A stretch of 11,326 nt of DNA, taken from positions 1 to 11,326 of the forward strand of contig DIZY01000053.1 of the NCBI GenBank assembly GCA_002428055.1. Reading direction: 5' to 3'. The notes below the pieces were generated by a model. It did not search any database. It was not told where the DNA came from and saw only the letters and a program-made list of their open reading frames with translations. This stretch comes from Helicobacteraceae bacterium UBA6016 (GTDB lineage Bacteria > Campylobacterota > Campylobacteria > Campylobacterales > UBA6016). The translations under genes were made by a program, and so were the position numbers. Shown piece by piece: positions 1 to 5,545 of the stretch (its first letter is position 1; each line of letters starts with the position of its first letter).

Positions 1-659
1 CCTTGCATAACTATCGGGTTGATCTCAAGGTAAGCAAAGTTCATATCTCTGTAAAATTTGAAAAACGCTACGGCAAATTTGCCGAACTTTTCTTTGTCTT
101 GTATGTCGGCAGGAATGTTGGCTCTTATTTTGGCTTCCATATCAGCGTCACTCATCGTGATAGGCACGGCTACTTCGATGACTTTTTCGTCCCATCCCTC
201 TTCAACTTCCATACCGCCCTCGGCAGACATATAAAGAACATCGTCTTCGCCTACGGTAGTTGCGGAAATATAATACTCTTCTTCTTGGGAGTGCGGAGTA
301 AAAGGCTCAACAATAAAATGCGTTAGTGTGCCGTGTTGTCCGGTAAGTAGCGTCGTATTTTCTCTTGTTTTTTCATCTATCCATGATGCCGCTTTTTCAA
401 GACTTACATCGCCAGGTTTTTGATCCCTGAACAAAACAAGGTTGTTTTTGCCTCTTTTTCCAAATAGCATATCCGGTTTTGCGACCAACGCTTTGTTGTT
501 TAGCCACTCATATCCGGCTTCTTTCGCCTTAGCTCTAAGCTCGTCACCGCTTGTTACCAATACCGATTCAAAACCGTATTTGAACCCGTCAAAATAGTTA
601 TTCCACACTTTGGCAAAAAGCGCTTTGCCGTCATACTCTCTAATAGCTCTTTGCGCCAT
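1..659 (-). CDS. aclB: ATP-citrate lyase beta subunit, N-terminal part (partial at left edge)
   Basis: ATP-citrate lyase cleaves citrate with CoA and ATP into acetyl-CoA and oxaloacetate, the diagnostic step of the reductive TCA cycle; the beta subunit carries the ATP-grasp, succinyl-CoA-synthetase-beta-like part. The frame is open for 219 codons from the ATG at 657-659 and runs off the window. The start MAQRAIREYDGKALFAK, the ATP-grasp stretch MLFGKRGKNNLVLF (residues 64-77), GGMEVEEGWDEKV (148-160) and LEINPIV (211-217) are what I recognise from this family. The start is fixed by a strong Shine-Dalgarno site just upstream. Full-length homologues are roughly 400-440 residues, so about half is present; aclA is expected next, beyond the left edge. 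It has its own promoter and is not part of the signalling operon. SucC is the main alternative, but this N-terminus and the GGMEVEEGWDE stretch fit AclB better. Confidence 0.88.
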   Translation of the reverse strand, partial: MAQRAIREYDGKALFAKVWNNYFDGFKYGFESVLVTSGDELRAKAKEAGYEWLNNKALVAKPDMLFGKRGKNNLVLFRDQKPGDVSLEKAASWIDEKTRENTTLLTGQHGTLTHFIVEPFTPHSQEEEYYISATTVGEDDVLYMSAEGGMEVEEGWDEKVIEVAVPITMSDADMEAKIRANIPADIQDKEKFGKFAVAFFKFYRDMNFAYLEINPIVMQ

Positions 660-662
660 AGA

Positions 663-673
663 CCTCTCCTCTT
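663..673 (-). promoter_or_regulatory. Shine-Dalgarno site of aclB
   Basis: The minus strand reads AAGAGGAGAGG ending 3 bases before the ATG, with the AGGAG core about 7 bases away. It is the longest purine-rich ribosome site in the window, which fits a highly expressed central carbon gene and fixes the aclB start. Confidence 0.8.
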
Positions 674-686
674 CGTGATTTATCAA

Positions 687-695
687 ATTGTAACA
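687..695 (-). promoter_or_regulatory. Extended -10 promoter element for aclB
   Basis: On the minus strand the gap between aclB and the upstream membrane-protein gene contains TGTTACAAT, that is, an extended -10 of the form TGnTACAAT, one base from the TATAAT consensus. It is preceded by an AT-rich stretch with no convincing -35 (the bases about 17 upstream read AATTTT). Campylobacterial sigma-70 promoters often lack a clear -35, so this is acceptable. Transcription would start near position 680, giving a leader of roughly 20 bases. No terminator hairpin for the upstream operon is visible in the remaining gap, so some read-through into aclB is possible. Confidence 0.6.
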
Positions 696-744
696 TTTTT
701 ACTAAATAGAAAATTTAAAGGCAGGGTTTTATGTGATTCAAAAA

Positions 745-1944
745 CTAGAAAGTGTTTACTTTGGTAACATAATAAGAAGCTACTTCCACTCCACTGTATA
801 CTATTGAAACCTTTTTGCTGTTTTTGAGTGGTTTTTGCCCTACCACATAGTCACTCCCCTCGTTTATCCCATAAAACTTCAGCCTAGGAGCCATATCTGC
901 GTCAAGCACTAGACATTCGGTAGCGCCTATAGCCTTTAGCTCTTGTGCCAGCTCTTTTGCCACCTGATAATTGTACGCAAAATGTGTTTTTTTATTCTCT
1001 ATAAAGGCATAAAGCGGGCGATTGAAAAAAGATAGAGCAGATGCCGCAATAAGAGATGAGACAAAAACAGCGAATCCGACCTCATATACTCTTTTGTTTT
1101 TGCCTATTCTGATGCGATACGATGCAAAAAAAGTCTTAACCATAAAAGGAACGGCTAGTACCACAAAAGGGGCAAAGTCGTAAAGCATGATTTTTTGCCT
1201 AAACGACAAAAGCAGGGAGAAGATAAGCGCCCAAAACGATATATACCAACCTATCGGTCGCTCCTCGGGCTTTATCTTATATATCGCAAACACAAAATAA
1301 AAAAATACAGCGGGGGAAAATATGAGCATATAAACGCCCAAAGTATCCAAGAAGTAACCCCTCGGCCTTCCACCGTCGTTAAAGCCGAACATCCCCATCG
1401 AAACACCGAAAAGTGCGATGCTTACCGCTATGAGTGAGTTATCTTTTTTGTGGATAGCGTAGAAGATAAGGGATAAAAACAAAATAGCGAATGCGCCGTC
1501 AATCGTAGCAAAAAAAGCAAGAGCAATAAAAGAGAGTAGCGTACGCCCTTTGCCGTATAGATATATAAAAACAAGCGTCGCAAAGATTATAACTGCGGAT
1601 TTCATCACAAGTAGCGCCGAGAGGCTAGCGGCAGGGAGAAGGCAGAAGATAATCAGGGATATTCTTGCATCAGACTCCTGCTTTAACACCCTTTTTGAAA
1701 CAGAGTAAAAAAGCGGAAGAGAGATAAAGTAAATAATAATAAAAAAAGCCCTCAGCGCAAAATCGTTTTGTCCAAAAACGGAACAAAAAAATCTAGTTAT
1801 ATGCCCAAGATAGCCGTCGTCTTTGTAAAATATAGCCGCCTCAAAAGCGCTAATAGAAAGATAGTTTGGATAAATGGCTATTAGGATTGCATAGCAAAAA
1901 AGAAACGCTAAAAAAAAGTTCTTCGAGCCAAAAAGCCTAATCAT
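745..1944 (-). CDS. Polytopic membrane protein, GT-C glycosyltransferase-like
   Basis: A 399-residue integral membrane protein with about ten hydrophobic segments (approximately residues 9-26, 64-82, 94-130 as two, 134-165 as two, 170-187, 200-222, 232-248, 256-275, 288-306), followed by a hydrophilic C-terminal region of about 85 residues with a small alpha/beta look (ECLVLDAD at 343-350). The first loop carries acidic residues (E35, D42, D43) where GT-C enzymes of the ArnT/PMT type hold their catalytic acids. That topology suggests transfer of a sugar from a lipid-linked donor, but no diagnostic family motif was recognised and substrate cannot be stated. It follows the amidotransferase by 6 bases with only a weak ribosome site, so translation is probably coupled. 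It is the last gene of the transcription unit, stop codon TAG. A general membrane protein of unknown role is the alternative. Confidence 0.75.
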   Translation of the reverse strand: MIRLFGSKNFFLAFLFCYAILIAIYPNYLSISAFEAAIFYKDDGYLGHITRFFCSVFGQNDFALRAFFIIIYFISLPLFYSVSKRVLKQESDARISLIIFCLLPAASLSALLVMKSAVIIFATLVFIYLYGKGRTLLSFIALAFFATIDGAFAILFLSLIFYAIHKKDNSLIAVSIALFGVSMGMFGFNDGGRPRGYFLDTLGVYMLIFSPAVFFYFVFAIYKIKPEERPIGWYISFWALIFSLLLSFRQKIMLYDFAPFVVLAVPFMVKTFFASYRIRIGKNKRVYEVGFAVFVSSLIAASALSFFNRPLYAFIENKKTHFAYNYQVAKELAQELKAIGATECLVLDADMAPRLKFYGINEGSDYVVGQKPLKNSKKVSIVYSGVEVASYYVTKVNTF

Positions 1945-1950
1945 CTGATT

Positions 1951-2520
1951 TTATAGCTTTAAAAAGTTCTCGAATATCTTATGCCCGTGCTCTGAAAGTA
2001 TAGACTCTGGGTGAAACTGTACGCCGTAAATCGGTTTGCCTTCCACCTCAAGTGCCATTATCTCACCGTCGTCTGCGCTAAATGCTGTCGGTATGATGCA
2101 GGATGGGATACTCTCTTTATTGACGATAAGCGAATGGTATCTTGTCGCCGTAAACTCTTTTGGAATATCTTTGAATATCGGAGAGTCTTTGCACACTTGC
2201 ATCTGCGAGGTTTTGCCGTGCATCATATTTGACGCCCTCTCTACCGTGCCGCCAAACGCTTGACCGATAGCCTGATGACCTAGGCAGATGCCGAGAATCG
2301 GTATTTTGTGTCCAAGTCTTTTTATAACCTCAAGACTCACACCCGCCTCGTTTGGCGTGGATGGTCCTGGGGATATGATGATTTTCTCAGGGTTTAGCGC
2401 CTCTATCTGCTCAACCGTCATCTCATCGTTTCGTATTACTTTGAGGTCTGCGCCAAGCTCTCTAAAGTATTGAACGACATTGTAAGTAAAGCTGTCGTAG
2501 TTGTCTATCATCAAAATCAT
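1951..2520 (-). CDS. trpG/pabA: Anthranilate/aminodeoxychorismate synthase glutamine amidotransferase subunit
   Basis: A class I glutamine amidotransferase of 189 residues, the usual length for TrpG/PabA. It releases ammonia from glutamine for a chorismate-binding partner, TrpE (anthranilate, tryptophan pathway) or PabB (4-amino-4-deoxychorismate, folate pathway). Visible landmarks are the start MILMIDNYDSFTYN, the oxyanion region SPGPSTP (50-56), the nucleophile elbow GICLGHQ with C79, HGKTS (101-105) and the HPES motif with H170 and E172, completing the Cys-His-Glu triad. The start ATG has an excellent ribosome site (GAGGAG, 7 bases away) inside the end of nfo, whose stop lies one base upstream. 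No trpE, pabB or other aromatic pathway gene is nearby, so the sequence does not decide between the two roles; many bacteria use one subunit for both. Confidence 0.95.
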   Translation of the reverse strand: MILMIDNYDSFTYNVVQYFRELGADLKVIRNDEMTVEQIEALNPEKIIISPGPSTPNEAGVSLEVIKRLGHKIPILGICLGHQAIGQAFGGTVERASNMMHGKTSQMQVCKDSPIFKDIPKEFTATRYHSLIVNKESIPSCIIPTAFSADDGEIMALEVEGKPIYGVQFHPESILSEHGHKIFENFLKL

Positions 2521-2521
2521 A

Positions 2522-3376
2522 TTAGTTCTCCTCGTAAGCTCTTAGCATTTTTATCTCATCCGCCCAAATCGCCTCGTTTGGGGTCTCTAAGATAAGAGGA
2601 ATACCGTCAAAACGGCTATCTCCCATAATGTACTCAAAACAACCAAGGCCTATCGTGCCTAGTCCAAGACTATCATGCCTATCGAGCTTTGAGCCAAGCC
2701 CACCTTTTGAGTCGTTGATGTGCATCCCTCTTAGATGAGAAAAACCGACGATCTCTCCAAAAGCCCCAAATGTAGCGTCAAGCCCCTCTTTGTCTCTTAG
2801 CTCATATCCGGACGCAAAAGTATGGCAAGTATCGAGACAGACGCCGACTCTTGCCTTGTCGTCTGTTAGTTCGATAAGCCTAGCTAACTGCTCGAAGCGA
2901 TACCCCATATTGCTACCCTGCCCCGCCGTGTTTTCTATGACCAATACGACCTCTTTTGTTTTTGCAATAGTCTCATTCATCGAATCTGCTATCAGCTTCA
3001 GACACTCATCCTCGCCTATCTCTCGAAGATGGCTTCCGGGGTGGAAATTGAGTAGTTTTAGCCCCAACTCCTCCGCCCTTCTAGCCTCATCCAAAAAAGC
3101 GTCAAACGATTTTTGTCTAGCCTCTTTTTGCGGCGAGCCGAGATTTATAAGGTAGCTGTCATGCGGCAGTACCGCATCCGCCGTAAATCCACACTCTTTC
3201 ATATTGGCATGAAAAGCGTCTATTGTTTTATCATCATAATCTTTTGCATTCCACTGTCTTTGGTTTTTCAAAAACATTGCAAATGCGCTTGCCCCAATGG
3301 CTTTTGCATTCAGCGGAGCGTTAAATACGCCGCCCGAAATACTAACATGAGCGCCGACTAATTTTTTTGACTTCAA
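2522..3376 (-). CDS. nfo: Endonuclease IV (AP endonuclease, zinc-dependent)
   Basis: Cuts DNA 5' to abasic sites and removes damaged 3' ends in base excision repair. The 284-residue length matches the family. All nine trinuclear zinc ligands can be placed, each shifted by +3 from E. coli Nfo numbering: H72, H112, E148, D182, H185, H219, D232, H234 and E264, within HDSYLINLGSP, NFHPGSHL, VIENTAGQGSNMGYRFEQL, CLDTCHTFASGYE, MHINDSKGGLGSKLDRHD and ILETPN. The start codon is TTG (3374-3376), overlapping the TGA of the upstream lipoprotein gene as TTGA, with TAAGG about 8 bases upstream; the next methionine (residue 34) would remove conserved sequence (VGAHVSISGG), so the TTG is preferred. The gene sits between a putative lipoprotein and an amidotransferase and appears to be co-transcribed with the upstream signalling genes. 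Confidence 0.97.
   Translation of the reverse strand: MKSKKLVGAHVSISGGVFNAPLNAKAIGASAFAMFLKNQRQWNAKDYDDKTIDAFHANMKECGFTADAVLPHDSYLINLGSPQKEARQKSFDAFLDEARRAEELGLKLLNFHPGSHLREIGEDECLKLIADSMNETIAKTKEVVLVIENTAGQGSNMGYRFEQLARLIELTDDKARVGVCLDTCHTFASGYELRDKEGLDATFGAFGEIVGFSHLRGMHINDSKGGLGSKLDRHDSLGLGTIGLGCFEYIMGDSRFDGIPLILETPNEAIWADEIKMLRAYEEN
2528..2533 (-). promoter_or_regulatory. Shine-Dalgarno site of the trpG/pabA gene
   Basis: The minus strand reads GAGGAG 7 bases before the ATG at 2518-2520. It lies within the last codons of nfo, so the amidotransferase can be initiated independently of nfo translation. Confidence 0.75.
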
Positions 3377-3855
3377 TCTAAAAACCTTACCACAAATTTA
3401 AAACCGCTTTTTCTCTCAACAAAAAAAAGCTCCCTGCCGTCAACTCTATACAAAACTTCATAATCTTGCGTCAAAGCTTCTTGGATAAAGCCGGTTTGTG
3501 TTTTTGTTATTTTTGACTCTATTTTTAGCGGTTTTTGGCTTAGAATGTCATTCATAATATCAGAATACAAAGCGGACGAAATGTATTTTTCTACAAACTC
3601 TGCCTTATCCATGCATTTTGAATCGACACATACAAAATCGTCAAAGCTTGCTTTAAAAACCGGAACGCCAAGCGAATAAACTTCCAAACTTTTTTTATTG
3701 TCGAATTCATCAAAAAATCCCATATCCGCAAATTTAATATTTTTGGCGGCTATTGAAACAAAAACGGTTTGCGATAGTTTGGGCCGTGCGGTGGCGCACC
3801 CACAAAAGAGGGCGGCGAAGATAAATATGAAAAGAGGTTTGGAAAAGTTGAAAAT
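3373..3855 (-). CDS. Small putative lipoprotein, probable ATT start
   Basis: No named family is recognised. The first ATG (3721-3723) gives 116 residues with no good ribosome site, but the frame stays open 44 further codons upstream and encodes a typical lipoprotein signal: a basic/polar start, the hydrophobic run FIFIFAALFCG (residues 9-19) and then C20 followed by ATARPK. The frame contains no ATG, GTG or TTG between the preceding in-frame stop (just upstream, inside the response regulator gene) and this signal. The best start is ATT at 3853-3855, sharing its A with the TAA stop of the response regulator (TAATT) and preceded by AAGAGGA 10 bases away. The result is a 160-residue protein. The lipobox is imperfect (F-C-G-C). 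The mature part has a C-x4-C pair (VCVDSKC). The last codons overlap the nfo start. Alternatives are an ATG-to-ATT mutation or base error at a normal start, or translation only from 3723. Confidence 0.68.
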   Translation of the reverse strand: MFNFSKPLFIFIFAALFCGCATARPKLSQTVFVSIAAKNIKFADMGFFDEFDNKKSLEVYSLGVPVFKASFDDFVCVDSKCMDKAEFVEKYISSALYSDIMNDILSQKPLKIESKITKTQTGFIQEALTQDYEVLYRVDGRELFFVERKSGFKFVVRFLD

Positions 3856-4232
3856 TATTTGCTTATCCTCTTGGAGTGTGCAAGTTTTACTTTTTCTTCT
3901 ACATCGGAGAGGCTTTCAAAAGGTTTTAGAATATAGCTATCAGCGCCTTGTCTATGGCTATTTAGTACTCTATCTAGTGTTGAATAGGCAGTCATCATGA
4001 CAACTACCGTGCTAGGTTCTATCGCTTTTATCTTCTCCAAAACAGCCAAGCCGTCCATCTGCGGCATCATAATATCAAGAAGTACAACATCCGGTTTCAC
4101 GGTAGTAAAACTAGAGACGGCAATTTCTGGATTGTTGTATATGCTTACGGAAAACTCTCTATTTTTCGAAAACCATTTTTCAAGCATCGTAGTAATTTGC
4201 GTCTCATCATCCACTATCATTAGCTTTATCAT
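3855..4232 (-). CDS. Single-domain CheY-like response regulator
   Basis: A 125-residue stand-alone receiver domain with no output domain. The acidic pocket D8-D9, the phospho-acceptor D53 in LLDIMMPQMDG, the switch residue T81 and the conserved lysine K103 in LKPFE are all present, so it should accept phosphate from a histidine kinase. It directly follows the chemoreceptor-like gene (ATGA overlap of 4 bases) and has a good ribosome site (GAGGG) in the end of that gene. Without a DNA-binding or enzymatic domain it must act by protein contact, either as a CheY-type signal, a phosphate sink, or a carrier in a relay. Its C-terminus is slightly extended and rich in lysine (KLAHSKRISK). The cognate kinase is most simply the one encoded two genes upstream, but this is inference. 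Confidence 0.93.
   Translation of the reverse strand: MIKLMIVDDETQITTMLEKWFSKNREFSVSIYNNPEIAVSSFTTVKPDVVLLDIMMPQMDGLAVLEKIKAIEPSTVVVMMTAYSTLDRVLNSHRQGADSYILKPFESLSDVEEKVKLAHSKRISK
3866..3872 (-). promoter_or_regulatory. Shine-Dalgarno-like site for the ATT-initiated lipoprotein
   Basis: The minus strand reads AAGAGGA, 10 bases before the ATT at 3853-3855, inside the last codons of the response regulator gene. It supports initiation at the regulator stop codon rather than at the internal ATG 130 bases further on, which lacks a recognisable site. Confidence 0.5.
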
Positions 4233-5545
4233 TTTTTACCCTCGTTAAAAAGTTCTTTTACGGCCATTTTCATTAACTGTTGTGTTTTTTCAGTGACAAT
4301 CAAATCTAGCGCTGCTCCTACTTCTACACTCGCATTCTCTATTGCGTGTACTTTTTCCCCAACCTCTTTTTTGCTACATGCGATAGTCTGTCCGCCGCCG
4401 CATTTTTGAGCAAGCTCTATCGCATAGGTATGTACGACAGAGTGCGGTTTTTCAAGCTTAGAGTAGCTTGGCATATCGCCGAACTGTTGCTTGCCGACGC
4501 CGCCCTCGTACCATTTACCGAGACGGCAATTGTGATGATCGACTTTTGCAAATTCTGCAACTTGCCCAAACAGATAGGCGTATAGATTGTTTTTGTAAAT
4601 GACATGGTCTATTTTTGCTAGATTTACAAACACTTGGTTTGATATATCTAGCGTCTCAAATACCGCTCTTGCGGCATTTTTTTGGAACATATCTAGCTTT
4701 TCGGAGAAACTATCCACATGACCTTTTGTAACGCCTACTATTTCACCTATCTCTTCCGTACCTCTTTGCGTATCGCTAATCTCTTGCTGCATAGTCTGGA
4801 CAACTATTGCTATCTCTTTCGTTGCCTTTTGTGTTTTTTCGGCAAGCTTACCGACCTCGCTCGCAACAACGGCAAAACCTCTACCCTGCTCTCCTGCTCT
4901 TGCTGCTTCTATTGCGGCATTTAACGCAAGAAGGTTTGTCTGCTCCGCAATATCTTTAATAAGCATAATAACGCTGGAAATCTCGTTGCTTCTATCGACA
5001 AGAGAGTTCATCATTGAGTTGGCCTCAGACATCAGCGTAAATAGCTTATCCATACTATTTACAATATTATTTAAAATATCCATACCGTCCGTAGAGCTCT
5101 CTGCCGTCTCCTTGGATTGCGCTATCATAAAATCAAACTTAGAAAGCATATCTACAAATGATTTTTGAGTATTTGCCAAAGCATTTTTGATACTTTGCTG
5201 ATGCATGCCTATTAGCTGATCATCATTTTTGAGGCTGTTTTCTTTTCTGGAAAGCGCTATTAGCAAATTACCGTTCGAGAGTCGCTTTGTCCGTACATCC
5301 GCCTCACAAGTGTCGTCCTCTATTTTTTTTGCGCCTGCAAACAAATCTGCCTTAAACTGATATAGTTTGCTTGGAAATTCCGGACAAGATTCGTTTTTGA
5401 AAAGCACATTTGCGTTATCGTCTATGATAAATATACCCTCGTCAACGCTAAAGCCTGCAAGCTCTTTGTAGTATTCAACTTCTGCTTTTAACGCTCTTAT
5501 CTCCTCTTCATATTTCAAACAATCTGTTTTTGACGAAAAAAACAT
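4229..5545 (-). CDS. Cytoplasmic PAS-MCP-CZB chemoreceptor, TlpD-like
   Basis: A 438-residue soluble receptor with no membrane segment. An N-terminal coiled coil (about 9-30) leads into a PAS-like region (about 30-100), then the MCP signalling hairpin, with its highly conserved tip around IAEQTNLLALNAAIEAARAG (199-218) and GRGFAVVASEVGKLAEKT (221-238), and a C-terminal CZB zinc-binding domain. The four CZB ligands are visible as H314 (KIDH), C340 (NCRLGKWY), H368 and H372 (KPHSVVH). Architecture and length resemble Helicobacter TlpD, a cytosolic receptor linked to oxidant and metal sensing. Extra cysteines (C54, C80, C382, C390) could add redox reactivity. MCP tips normally contact CheA/CheW; neither is in the window. 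It overlaps the upstream kinase as TAATG with a GGGGAG ribosome site, and the downstream receiver as ATGA, indicating tight coupling. Confidence 0.93.
   Translation of the reverse strand: MFFSSKTDCLKYEEEIRALKAEVEYYKELAGFSVDEGIFIIDDNANVLFKNESCPEFPSKLYQFKADLFAGAKKIEDDTCEADVRTKRLSNGNLLIALSRKENSLKNDDQLIGMHQQSIKNALANTQKSFVDMLSKFDFMIAQSKETAESSTDGMDILNNIVNSMDKLFTLMSEANSMMNSLVDRSNEISSVIMLIKDIAEQTNLLALNAAIEAARAGEQGRGFAVVASEVGKLAEKTQKATKEIAIVVQTMQQEISDTQRGTEEIGEIVGVTKGHVDSFSEKLDMFQKNAARAVFETLDISNQVFVNLAKIDHVIYKNNLYAYLFGQVAEFAKVDHHNCRLGKWYEGGVGKQQFGDMPSYSKLEKPHSVVHTYAIELAQKCGGGQTIACSKKEVGEKVHAIENASVEVGAALDLIVTEKTQQLMKMAVKELFNEGKK

Noticed and set aside
3..326. Plus-strand frame of 107 codons at the left edge.
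   Set aside because: It is the reverse of aclB coding sequence; the minus-strand frame has conserved ATP-grasp motifs and a strong ribosome site.
3781..3802. GC-rich inverted repeat GTGCG-gtgg-CGCAC in what first looks like a 131-base gap between the receiver gene and the small ORF, suggesting a terminator.
   Set aside because: It lies inside the extended lipoprotein frame, has only a 5-bp perfect stem and is not followed by a T-run on the minus strand; it is explained by coding sequence (Cys-Ala-Thr-Ala-Arg-Pro codons).
4417..4605. Small minus-strand frame (and another at 6671-6868) overlapping the receptor and kinase genes.
   Set aside because: They lie entirely within conserved coding sequence in another frame and show no ribosome site or recognisable domain.
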